64,000 bases of DNA from Sulfotelmatobacter sp963699695 (GTDB lineage: Bacteria > Acidobacteriota > Terriglobia > Terriglobales > Acidobacteriaceae), in contig CAVOUU010000006.1 of the NCBI GenBank assembly GCA_963699695.1, forward strand, positions 372,001 to 436,000, written 5' to 3'. The translations under genes and the position numbers were made by a program. The notes beneath the pieces are model-generated. The model searched no databases, was not told where the DNA came from, and was given only the letters and a program-made list of their open reading frames with translations. Position 1 is the stretch's first letter. The number at the start of each line of letters is the position of its first letter. Of the stretch, positions 32,581 to 40,649 are shown one piece after another.

Positions 32581-35500
32581 GGCTGATTCACTCCTGCGGC
32601 CACACTTAAAGTAGCGGTGTGGGGCGCGGCGGGAAAGCGGACGATAAAGGTGGCGCCCTGCCCGTCGGCATTGTTGTGGCAGAGAATCTCGCCTCCGTGC
32701 TCCTTTACGATGCCGTAGCAGATGCTGAGGCCGAGGCCGGTTCCCTTGCCAACCTCTTTGGTGGTGAAGAAGGGATCGAAGATGCGATCCGGATTAGAAA
32801 TGCCGTAGCCGTTATCGCAGAACGAAACCTCGACGGCATCTCCCGCTTTGGTGGTCATGATTTCGATGCGGGCCGGGCGGCCGACTTCATGCACCGCATC
32901 GTACGCATTGTTGAGGATGTTCAGGAAAACCTGCTGAAGCTGGTGGGCGTCGCCAATGATGTCGGGCAGGCCTTCGTCAAGGTGTTCAACTACGTCCACG
33001 CCGTGACTGTTGAAATCGTAAGAACGCAGCTGGATGGTGCGGCGAAGAATCAGGTTGATTTGCACAGGATTGCGCTGTGGCGGCATCTGGCGGGCGAAGC
33101 TCAGCAGATTTTGCACGATCTGTTTGGTGCGCTGGGCTTCCTGCAAAATCACGCGCAGATCTTTGCGGGCGCTTTCCGGGATCTCGGGATTTTCCATCAG
33201 CAAATCGGCAAAGCCGAGAATTGCCGTCAAAGGATTGTTTACTTCATGGGCGACGCCAGAAACCAACTGGCCCACGGCCGCCATTTTTTCGGCATGCACC
33301 AGCTTGTCGCGGAGTTCCGCCGAGTCCGTAATATCCGTCATGACCACGACGATGCTGTTGATGTTTCCCTGCTCGTCGCGCATGGGGCTGAGGTTGACGG
33401 AAAACTGGCCGAGATTGCCGTTGCCCCGCATGATCTGTAGCTCAAGATTATCGACCTGGGCTCCGCGCAGAATGGCCTGAAGAGCGTCTGCGAGGGGGCG
33501 AACAAAGCCGGGAGCGGCGAGTTCGATCAGGGGATGGCCGAGAAGTTCACGCTGTTCGAATCCAGCTTCATACCAGCGGCGGTTGGCGTAGCTGACAAGG
33601 CCGGCGGTGTCGGCGACCAGTATGAGGCTTTGCGTGTTGCTGAGAATCTTGCCGGAGAAATCGCGCTCGCGCTGCAACTCGGATTGGTACGTGTGCAAGC
33701 CGGTAACGTCGAGCATGAGGCCGCGGATTTGCAGCAGCATTCCATCGCGGTCGTACATGCCGAAAGCATTGATGAGAACGTAGATTGGATTGCCGTTCTT
33801 GCGGCGCAGTGTAACTTCAAAGTTGCGAACCTGGCCATCCTTTTCCAAGGCATCGCTTTGGCGCTGGCGATCTTCGGCGGAAAAATAAATCTGCGTGGGA
33901 ATATCGACCTGCAAAAGTTCTTCGCGGCTGGAATAGCCGAGCATGGTCACCAGGGCGTCGTTGACTTCGATAAAACGTCCTTCCGGAGTGCTGAAGAAAA
34001 GGCCTTCCTGAATGTGATCGAACAACTCACGGTACCTGCGCTCGGCTTCTCGGCGGTCGGTGATGTCTTTGAGTACGTGAATCGTCTGCAAACTCTCGCC
34101 GGAAGCGCCGTGAACCCGCGAAGTGGAAACCAGGTAAGTCCGATCAAGGGCGGGATGGACGAACTCGTCGGAATCTTCTCCCAGAGAGCGGCAAAACGGG
34201 CAGGAATACAGAGCGCCCTCGTTGGTAAGCGCGAGCAGGGCGCGCATATTCACGCCGACCAGTTCCGCGGGAGCAACCCCGATCATGGCGGCGAGAGAGC
34301 GGTTGACGCGCAGCACTTTGTCAGTCTCGTCGTGGACGACGATGAAATCGCTGATGGCGTCGAAGATTTCGATCCAGTGGCGATTGGCCTGATCGATCCG
34401 GGTAAATAAGCGCGCGTTTTCGAGCGCCATGGCGGCGTGGCCGGCAATGGCTTCGAGCAGTTGGCGATCATCGGCGCCGAGCGGACGATCGCGTCCAGCG
34501 AGACAAAGCAGACCGCCGAGCTGCCCGTTTGAGCCGGGCAGGCGCACGATGACGCAATCGGTCCAATCGAGACGCGACGCCAGTTCGGGACCAAGCAGGT
34601 CCGCGGCGGACCCGCTGACCACCGCCTCGCTGCGGCTGGCGGCGAATTCGGTGAAGCATCGCATAAGCTGCTGGTGGAAGATGCGATCGTCAAGGCGGGC
34701 GGCGGGAGACAATGCGACGGATTGAAAGCGCCCATCTTGAAATAGAGCGACCGCCCCGGCGCGGGCTCCGGCTAACTCAATGGCTCGCTCCAGAAAGCGG
34801 TTGGCAAAGTCAGGCAGCCGCAGAACGCCATCGATTTCGCGCGCCAGCTGCATCATGGACTCAGCGCGGCGGCGATGACGCTCCGATTGGTGAAGGTTGT
34901 TAGCCAATTCGAGGACGACCGATACCTGTGCAGCGAGGGCGCGAGCACGGCGAATATCCTGCTGCGAGATTCCGGTGTGGTCGAGGCGGTCAAGCACGCC
35001 GAACATGCCCAGCACGTCTCCCCGTGCGCCTAACAGAGGAACCGTCAAAATCTGGCGGGCATTAAATTGCGCAATCGCCTGCTGATTGACTCCCCCCACT
35101 TGCGAGAGATCGTCTGACCAGAAGACTTCCTTTTCCCGCAGTGTGCGAGTCGCGATACCCTCAGGGAAAATGTTATCGACGCGGTGAGCCGAGCCATGGT
35201 CGACGCCGTAGCGGACGTGGAACTGCTGGTTTTCCTGCAATGCAATGAAGCAGCGCCCGAATCCCAGAAAATCTGCGCCTCGTACCACGAACGCCTGCAA
35301 AAACTGATCGAGATCGCCGCTGGCGCTGAGTTCGGAAGAAATTTCGAGCAACTGGTGAAGCTCTTGCGCCTGGCCCTGCGCGGTAGCGCACATTTCGGCG
35401 TGAGCCACGGCAACCGCCCCAAAGCTGGAGATGGCGCTGACCAGCGACTTTTCTTCCGCGGTGAATGACGATTCCTTGCGGGGATAAACCAGAATCGCTC

Positions 35501-36449
35501 CCTGAGTACGGGCAGTGCGGAAAGGCGCGGCGAGCAGCACACCTGGGGAAATCAGGTGGGCGAGGGAATGCTGGTCGCTGCTAATGGAAACCGTGATGAC
35601 CTCTCCGGCGGAAACGGCGCGTTGGGCAAGATCGGCGGCGAAACGGATGGTCTGGCGATCATGAGCGGCACGAAAAGAATTGGCGAGTTGTGGAGTTTCA
35701 GCCGAGACGGCGCGCAGTTCAAACGGGCCTTCGCGCCTGAGAAGCACCGACACCAGACGCGTGCGCAGTAACAGCCGCAGGCGATCGGCGAGCGATTCGA
35801 TGACGGCGCTGACATCGGGCGTGCCGTGCAGCGCGTGGGCAACTTCGGTAAGAATCTCAGCCCGGCGATGCTCTTCGCGCGAGGCCTCACGCAGGCGGGC
35901 AGCTTCGAGCAGGCTGCTGAGTTGCCCGGCGAGAATGGTGGCTTTGGCGGCGAGATCTTCGTTAAAGAAATCCTCATCCGAATCATGCAGAAACGTAACC
36001 GCGCCGATGACTTCATCAAAGACCACCAGCGGGGCGGCCAGCAAAGCAAGGGGCTCGAACTGGCGAAGCGCAGGAGAAATCGAACTGGGCTGGACACGGT
36101 TGACGAAGATAGTGCGGCGGCTGCGAACAGCATCGGCAGTAACCGCGCTGTGCGCGGAGAGCAGGCGAATCCCAGGAAATCGATCGGCCATTTTCCCGTC
36201 GGCCTGCTCGCCAACCAACTCGTCACCGGCGTGACGACGCCAGAAATATACTCCGGTGACCTGAAAAAATTCCCGGGTCGCAGCGCAGAAAAGTTGAATT
36301 TGTGAACTGGTATCGGAGCGGTGCGACGCCGCTGAGGCAATGCGCAGCAGAAGTTTCTGGAAGGGATCTTCCAAGTGGGACAGGGCGCGGCCTTCAGGTC
36401 GCAACGAATTGCCTTCGAGCTGGTTCAGAGTTTCACCGCGCGCTGACAC
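32577..36449 (-). CDS. Large cytoplasmic sensor histidine kinase (four GAF, three PAS)
   Basis: 1290 residues from a GTG with no strong Shine-Dalgarno. No membrane segment is seen. Four GAF-like domains fill about 30-690 (LAAPLVVFDEVIGAVTFLHD, VLLAAPFRTARTQGAILVY, LTVPLLGARGDVLGMFGVLD, VRLPGSNGQLGGLLCLAGRD). PAS domains start near 690 (EIFDAISDFIVVHDE, with a YSCPFCRSL pair of cysteines), 805 (LFDHIQEGLFFSTPEGRFIE) and 930 (ILSNTQSLILVADTAGLVSY). The HisKA box is GQLVSGVAHEVNNPLTAILG (His about 1066), and the HATPase part has GIVKEHGGEI near the end. It likely phosphorylates the two regulators encoded next. Confidence 0.95.
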   Translation of the reverse strand: MSARGETLNQLEGNSLRPEGRALSHLEDPFQKLLLRIASAASHRSDTSSQIQLFCAATREFFQVTGVYFWRRHAGDELVGEQADGKMADRFPGIRLLSAHSAVTADAVRSRRTIFVNRVQPSSISPALRQFEPLALLAAPLVVFDEVIGAVTFLHDSDEDFFNEDLAAKATILAGQLSSLLEAARLREASREEHRRAEILTEVAHALHGTPDVSAVIESLADRLRLLLRTRLVSVLLRREGPFELRAVSAETPQLANSFRAAHDRQTIRFAADLAQRAVSAGEVITVSISSDQHSLAHLISPGVLLAAPFRTARTQGAILVYPRKESSFTAEEKSLVSAISSFGAVAVAHAEMCATAQGQAQELHQLLEISSELSASGDLDQFLQAFVVRGADFLGFGRCFIALQENQQFHVRYGVDHGSAHRVDNIFPEGIATRTLREKEVFWSDDLSQVGGVNQQAIAQFNARQILTVPLLGARGDVLGMFGVLDRLDHTGISQQDIRRARALAAQVSVVLELANNLHQSERHRRRAESMMQLAREIDGVLRLPDFANRFLERAIELAGARAGAVALFQDGRFQSVALSPAARLDDRIFHQQLMRCFTEFAASRSEAVVSGSAADLLGPELASRLDWTDCVIVRLPGSNGQLGGLLCLAGRDRPLGADDRQLLEAIAGHAAMALENARLFTRIDQANRHWIEIFDAISDFIVVHDETDKVLRVNRSLAAMIGVAPAELVGVNMRALLALTNEGALYSCPFCRSLGEDSDEFVHPALDRTYLVSTSRVHGASGESLQTIHVLKDITDRREAERRYRELFDHIQEGLFFSTPEGRFIEVNDALVTMLGYSSREELLQVDIPTQIYFSAEDRQRQSDALEKDGQVRNFEVTLRRKNGNPIYVLINAFGMYDRDGMLLQIRGLMLDVTGLHTYQSELQRERDFSGKILSNTQSLILVADTAGLVSYANRRWYEAGFEQRELLGHPLIELAAPGFVRPLADALQAILRGAQVDNLELQIMRGNGNLGQFSVNLSPMRDEQGNINSIVVVMTDITDSAELRDKLVHAEKMAAVGQLVSGVAHEVNNPLTAILGFADLLMENPEIPESARKDLRVILQEAQRTKQIVQNLLSFARQMPPQRNPVQINLILRRTIQLRSYDFNSHGVDVVEHLDEGLPDIIGDAHQLQQVFLNILNNAYDAVHEVGRPARIEIMTTKAGDAVEVSFCDNGYGISNPDRIFDPFFTTKEVGKGTGLGLSICYGIVKEHGGEILCHNNADGQGATFIVRFPAAPHTATLSVAAGVNQP

Positions 36450-36503
36450 AGAGGTTTTAAGCTACCCACAAGTGATTGAATCTAATGGAAAAATATCCTC
36501 TTA

Positions 36504-36578
36504 TCTCAATTTGAGTCAAGCGAAATGGCTGGGAGGTGCCAAAGTGTGAAATCCCGAGACGATTATCTCATGGTGAGA
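36504..36578. promoter_or_regulatory. Two activator sites TCTCA-N3-TGAG(A/T) between kinase and chemosensory operons
   Basis: Site 1, TCTCA-ATT-TGAGT (36504-36516), is preceded by TTA. Site 2, TCTCA-TGG-TGAGA (36566-36578), is also preceded by TTA. Their centres are 62 bases apart, close to six helical turns. The sites lie about 152 and 214 bases upstream of the sigma54-like element at 36716-36732, a normal place for an NtrC-type activator. The match to the site at 26126 makes them a shared motif. Confidence 0.6.
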
Positions 36579-36715
36579 ATTGTGGATTGCGACAGGCGTG
36601 GATGAGACAGGCCCAATGGTTGGCCGGACTGCAATACTAGCTCTCGGGATGATGCTAACCCAATGTTTTTCAATCACATCCCCACGGTTACCTTGGTTTT
36701 TCCAAAAGACGGCAC

Positions 36716-36732
36716 TTGGCCACGTCGTTGCT
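36716..36732 (+). promoter_or_regulatory. Sigma54 promoter of the chemosensory operon
   Basis: TTGGCCACGTCGTTGCT: GG and GC are ten bases apart, with TTGGC and TTGCT matching both consensus ends. The predicted start near 36743 lies about 29 bases before the GTG at 36772. The kinase/NtrC operon is transcribed divergently from the same gap. I see no other gene in 36450-36771. Confidence 0.65.
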
Positions 36733-36771
36733 CCATTTGGGATCACCACGACTACTGTCCGGGGAGGAACT

Positions 36772-37104
36772 GTGTCTTTCAGAAAGACGGGAGTGCTGTT
36801 AGCCATCATGGCAGTTGCAGCAGGAACGGGAGCGGCAAAGCTACAAGGTCAGGACGCTCAGGGCGAAATGGTGCGGCGGGCCAAGAGCAAAGTGCAGCCG
36901 GTGTATCCCGACCTTGCGCGAAAAATGAAGATCACGGGCACGGTGCGGATAGAGGTGACTGTGAACCCGAACGGAACAGTGAAAGATGCGAAGGTGGTCG
37001 GTGGTCACCCAGTATTGGCCGGGGCAGCGCTGGAAGCGGTAAAGAAGTGGCGCTTCGAGCCCGCGACGATGGAAAGCTCAGGCGTGGTGGAATTCAAGTT
37101 TTGA
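36772..37104 (+). CDS. Small secreted TonB C-terminal domain protein
   Basis: 110 residues starting at GTG, with GGAGG five bases upstream (36763-36767). A signal peptide (VSFRKTGVLLAIMAVAAGTG) leads to a TonB C-terminal-like domain (about 45-110): QPVYPDLARKMKITGTVRIE, VTVNPNGTVKDAKVVGG, LEAVKKWRFEPA. It has no transmembrane helix beyond the signal and no Pro-rich linker, so it is not a complete TonB. Being first in a chemosensory operon it may supply a periplasmic input, which is speculation. The in-frame sequence upstream of the GTG crosses the promoter and is not used. Confidence 0.8.
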   Translation: MSFRKTGVLLAIMAVAAGTGAAKLQGQDAQGEMVRRAKSKVQPVYPDLARKMKITGTVRIEVTVNPNGTVKDAKVVGGHPVLAGAALEAVKKWRFEPATMESSGVVEFKF

Positions 37105-37144
37105 TCCCCGCAAATCGCTGGTGCAGGGCGCCGGGAGGAACGGC

Positions 37145-39124
37145 ATGACGATTGGCAAGAAGCTGTATCTCAATTTCGGAATCATCCTTGGCATGGTGGT
37201 GGTGCTGTTTTTGGTGAACCTGCTGGCGGTGAAACGAGAGCACGACGCGAAGGACGCGGCCCGGGCTTCTCTTGAACTCACGGACGCCACCAATGAGGTG
37301 CGCTTCCAGATGATGCAGAACCGCCTCTACCTCAGCAACTACCTTCTGAGCGGCGACACCCGGGAAGTAGAGCGCATGAATGAAGGCTTGCGCACCCTTG
37401 CCGGAAAGCTGCAACAGGGGCAGGCGCTGGCGAACTCCGAGCAGGAACGCACCGCTCTTACCAAAGTGGATCAACTGGAGCAGGCCTGGGGCAAGGAATT
37501 TGCCCAGCCGCTAATTGAAAAGCGCAAGGACGTGGATTCCGGCAACGCCACCGTCGCCGAATTGCAGATTTACTACCTTCAGAAAGACGCATCTTCGTGG
37601 GTAAAAAACTCCACGGAAGCGCTGGACGTGGCCGACGGCGAAAACCGCAAACTAGTGGACGCGCGGCGTAAGTCGGATGAAACCGCAAGCACCTGGACAA
37701 TTGTCGCGTCGATCATCAGCACGCTGGTGGCTTTGGGCCTTGGAGTGGTGGTGGCATTCACCACCGCAAAATCTATCACCGAACCGCTGATCAACCTGAT
37801 GAAAGTTTCACGGCAGATCGGCGACACCGGCGATCTGGAACACAACATCGACGTGAAACGGGACGACGAAATTGGTGAACTGGCCCGCACGTTCGCCAAG
37901 ATGGTGACTTACCTCAAGGAGATGGCGGCGGTTTCAGAATCGATTGCCGGCGGCGACTTGATGGTGGAGGTGAAGCCGCGCTCTCCACACGACACTCTGG
38001 GCAATGCTTTTGCCAAGATGGTGGAAGGTTTGGCACGACTGGTTCGCAGCGTGCGCGATGCTTCCGCGCAGGTGGCGAGCGCCTCTGGACAGGTGGCCAA
38101 CGCTTCTGACGATTCGGCCAAGGTTGGGTTGCAGGCTTCCTCAGCCATTGATGAAGTTACCAGCACGATGCACGAGATGAGCGTGAACGTGCAGAACATG
38201 GTGAAGAGCACGCAGGTGCAGGCTTCAAGCGTAAGCGAGACTTCGGCGTCGATCGACCAGATGGTGGCTTCGATTCAGCGCGTGGCCGATACCGCCAAGG
38301 TGCTGCTGGATATTTCGAACCGCTCGCGGGAAGAAGTTCACAGCGGCATCACCACCATGGAAAAGGCCACGGACGGCCTGAACCGCATCAACGCAACCAT
38401 TACCAGTTCGGGGGAAATCATCGGAGCCCTGGGTCAGCGCGCCGATGACATTGGAAAGATTATCGAAGTGATCGACGATCTCGCGGAGCAGACCAATCTG
38501 CTCGCGCTGAACGCAGCCATCGAAGCGGCCCGCGCCGGAGAGCACGGCCTGGGCTTCGCGGTGGTAGCCGATGAAGTCCGCAAGCTGGCGGAAAAGTCGG
38601 CGCAGTCGACCAAGGAAATTTCCGAGCTGATTCAGAGCATCCAGAAAGAAGCTCGCAAGGCCGTGGAAAACATGGACCGCTCGACCGGCATTGTGAACGA
38701 GGGTCTGGATCTGGGCGGCGAACTGAACGGTGCATTGCGCAAGATTTCGAACGTAGTCACCGAGGTCTACAAGTTCGCTCAGGAGATTGGCGCAGCCACC
38801 AACGAGCAGTCGCATGGTTCGTCGCAGATCGCGCGCGCCACTACGCGGCTGAACGAAATCACGCACGAAATCAATTCGGCGGTGGAAGAGCAGGCCTCAG
38901 GAGCGCAGGCCGTGGTCAAAGCCATGGAGCGGATGCGCGAATTGGTGCAGCAGTCCACTTCGGGTTCGACCGAACTGGCGGCTTCGGCTGAGCAGATGTC
39001 AAAGATGTCGCGCGGGCTGCTCGACTTTATGGACCGCTTCACGCTGGAAGAGGGCTCGCGGCAAGCCGCGCAGGAAGAGAAATCGCAGGCTGGACGGCGC
39101 GCAGCGGCAGCGTCGCGCTACTGA
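37145..39124 (+). CDS. Methyl-accepting chemotaxis protein
   Basis: 659 residues from the ATG at 37145 (GGGAGGA upstream). A first membrane segment (LYLNFGIILGMVVVLFLVNL) is followed by a periplasmic four-helix bundle (about 35-185) and a second segment (IVASIISTLVALGLGVVVAF). HAMP and a long coiled signalling domain follow, with the conserved hairpin tip IEVIDDLAEQTNLLALNAAI and EAARAGEHGLGFAVVADEVRKLA. Glutamine/glutamate-rich helices suitable for methylation flank the tip. It should feed the CheW-CheA pair encoded next. No CheR-tethering pentapeptide is seen at its C-terminus (AAAASRY). Confidence 0.95.
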   Translation: MTIGKKLYLNFGIILGMVVVLFLVNLLAVKREHDAKDAARASLELTDATNEVRFQMMQNRLYLSNYLLSGDTREVERMNEGLRTLAGKLQQGQALANSEQERTALTKVDQLEQAWGKEFAQPLIEKRKDVDSGNATVAELQIYYLQKDASSWVKNSTEALDVADGENRKLVDARRKSDETASTWTIVASIISTLVALGLGVVVAFTTAKSITEPLINLMKVSRQIGDTGDLEHNIDVKRDDEIGELARTFAKMVTYLKEMAAVSESIAGGDLMVEVKPRSPHDTLGNAFAKMVEGLARLVRSVRDASAQVASASGQVANASDDSAKVGLQASSAIDEVTSTMHEMSVNVQNMVKSTQVQASSVSETSASIDQMVASIQRVADTAKVLLDISNRSREEVHSGITTMEKATDGLNRINATITSSGEIIGALGQRADDIGKIIEVIDDLAEQTNLLALNAAIEAARAGEHGLGFAVVADEVRKLAEKSAQSTKEISELIQSIQKEARKAVENMDRSTGIVNEGLDLGGELNGALRKISNVVTEVYKFAQEIGAATNEQSHGSSQIARATTRLNEITHEINSAVEEQASGAQAVVKAMERMRELVQQSTSGSTELAASAEQMSKMSRGLLDFMDRFTLEEGSRQAAQEEKSQAGRRAAAASRY

Positions 39125-39161
39125 AGACGGCTCTTAACTATCAGGCTTTCATATCCAAACT

Positions 39162-39671
39162 ATGAGTCGGGAACTGCATATCGTGGGCTTTCAGGTGGGG
39201 CGCGAGACCTATGGCGTGCCTATCACTTCTCTGCATGAGATCGTACGCGTGCCGGAAATCACCGCCGTCCCGGACGCGCCTGATTATCTGGAGGGTGTGA
39301 TCAACCTCCGCGGAAAAATCGTCTCAGTCATGGATTTGCGCAAGCGTTTCGGCGACAAGCAGGCGGCGCTGAAAAAACAGAACCGGATTCTGGTGGTCGA
39401 GCATTCGGGCAAACTCGCCGGATTGATCGTGGATTCAGCTTCAGAAGTTTTGAAGATTGCGGGTGAAGACGTCGAAGCTCCTCCGGCGGTGTTTCAAGAG
39501 GGTGGATTGAATTGCGTGACCGGACTCGGCAAAGTACGAGGCCGCCTGATTGTGTTACTCGATATGACGAAATTGCTGGCTCCGGCCAGCTTGCTGCAGC
39601 AGAGCGCCGCCGCGGAAGGAAAAACTAAAGCACCGGAAGCGCGCGGGGCGGAGGCCGGCAAGGGACGTTAG
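39162..39671 (+). CDS. cheW: CheW coupling protein
   Basis: 169 residues. The beta-barrel motifs of CheW are present: FQVGRETYGVPITSLHEIV, VPDAPDYLEGVINLRGKIVS, VMDLRKRF, GLIVDSASEVLKI and VTGLGKVRGRLIVLLDMTKL. The last 25 residues are Ala/Lys-rich. It links receptors to the kinase CheA. It follows the MCP gene by 37 bases within the chemosensory operon. Confidence 0.95.
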   Translation: MSRELHIVGFQVGRETYGVPITSLHEIVRVPEITAVPDAPDYLEGVINLRGKIVSVMDLRKRFGDKQAALKKQNRILVVEHSGKLAGLIVDSASEVLKIAGEDVEAPPAVFQEGGLNCVTGLGKVRGRLIVLLDMTKLLAPASLLQQSAAAEGKTKAPEARGAEAGKGR

Positions 39672-39737
39672 CAGCAGCGAAAGAGTTGGGAACCGAATGA
39701 TCGAAATGAAACGCCAGCACGGAGAACGAGAGAACGC

Positions 39738-40649
39738 ATGACCACATTCGGCGCGGCGCCAGCACCTGTCTTGACTGAGGCAGAACTGAAGTTGTTGCAG
39801 GCGCTGGTGTATCAGGAATGCGGCATGCACTTCGACGAGCGCCGCACGCACTTCCTGCAAGACCGGCTGTTGCGCCGGCTGAAGGAGTGCCACGTCGATT
39901 CTTTTTACGCCTACTACCGCTTGCTGATCAGCCAGGAGGGCAAGGCGGAACTGGCAAAGCTGGTGGAAAATCTGACGGTCAACGAGACCAGCTTCTTCCG
40001 CCACAAGGCGCAGTTGGATTTGTACCAGAAGTTCGTGCTGGAAGAGATGCTCAAGCGCAAGCAGGCGCACCGCGAATATTCAATTCGAGTGTGGAGCGCG
40101 GGCTGCTCGACCGGGCAGGAGGCCTACACGCTGGGCATGTTGTCGGTAGATGCGCTGGCCTACTACTACCTGCGCAATCCATTGCCACTGGAAATGGCAT
40201 TGCCGAAACCTTTGATTCCGCCTCCCTGGCGGGTTGAGATCCTGGCCAGCGATATCAGCTACTCGGTGCTGCGCACCGGCCAGGAAGGCGCTTATAACGA
40301 TCACCAGATGGCGACGGTGGATTACGGCTTCCGGCTGCGCTATTTCGACAAAGTGGGCGACCGCTACGCGATTAAAAAAAACCTGAAGGAAATGGTTCAT
40401 TTCGACTTCCATAATCTGAAGACGGAATACCTGCCGCAGCGCAATGATGTGATTTTCTGCCGCAACGTGATGATGTACTTCGATGAAGCGGAGCAGAAGC
40501 GTTTGATCGAAAAGTTTTACCGCTGCCTGAATCCCGGCGGCTATCTGTTCGTGGGCCATGCGGAGAGCTTGCTGGGCCTTACCGATAAATTCCAGATGGT
40601 GCACCGCGACAGCGGAACCGCTTATCAACGGATTGAGGTGCGCGAGTGA
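39738..40649 (+). CDS. cheR: CheR chemoreceptor methyltransferase
   Basis: 303 residues. The N-terminal domain shows GMHFDERRTHFLQDRLLRRL and VENLTVNETSFFRHKAQLDL; the SAM site is RVWSAGCSTGQEAYTLGML. Later LASDISYSVLRTGQ, DVIFCRNVMMYFDEAEQKRL and NPGGYLFVGHAESLLGL complete the CheR pattern. A spacer near residues 150-165 (YYLRNPLPLEMALPKPL) is longer than in classical CheR. It overlaps cheA by four bases. Confidence 0.94.
   Translation: MTTFGAAPAPVLTEAELKLLQALVYQECGMHFDERRTHFLQDRLLRRLKECHVDSFYAYYRLLISQEGKAELAKLVENLTVNETSFFRHKAQLDLYQKFVLEEMLKRKQAHREYSIRVWSAGCSTGQEAYTLGMLSVDALAYYYLRNPLPLEMALPKPLIPPPWRVEILASDISYSVLRTGQEGAYNDHQMATVDYGFRLRYFDKVGDRYAIKKNLKEMVHFDFHNLKTEYLPQRNDVIFCRNVMMYFDEAEQKRLIEKFYRCLNPGGYLFVGHAESLLGLTDKFQMVHRDSGTAYQRIEVRE

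Noticed and set aside
33534..34409. A 291-codon plus-strand open frame inside the large kinase
   Set aside because: Antisense to clear PAS domains; no ribosome site or recognisable domain.
35091..35107. CCCCCCACTTGCGAGAG resembling the palindromic repeat
   Set aside because: Only part of the left arm matches, the TCTCGC core is altered and no right arm follows.
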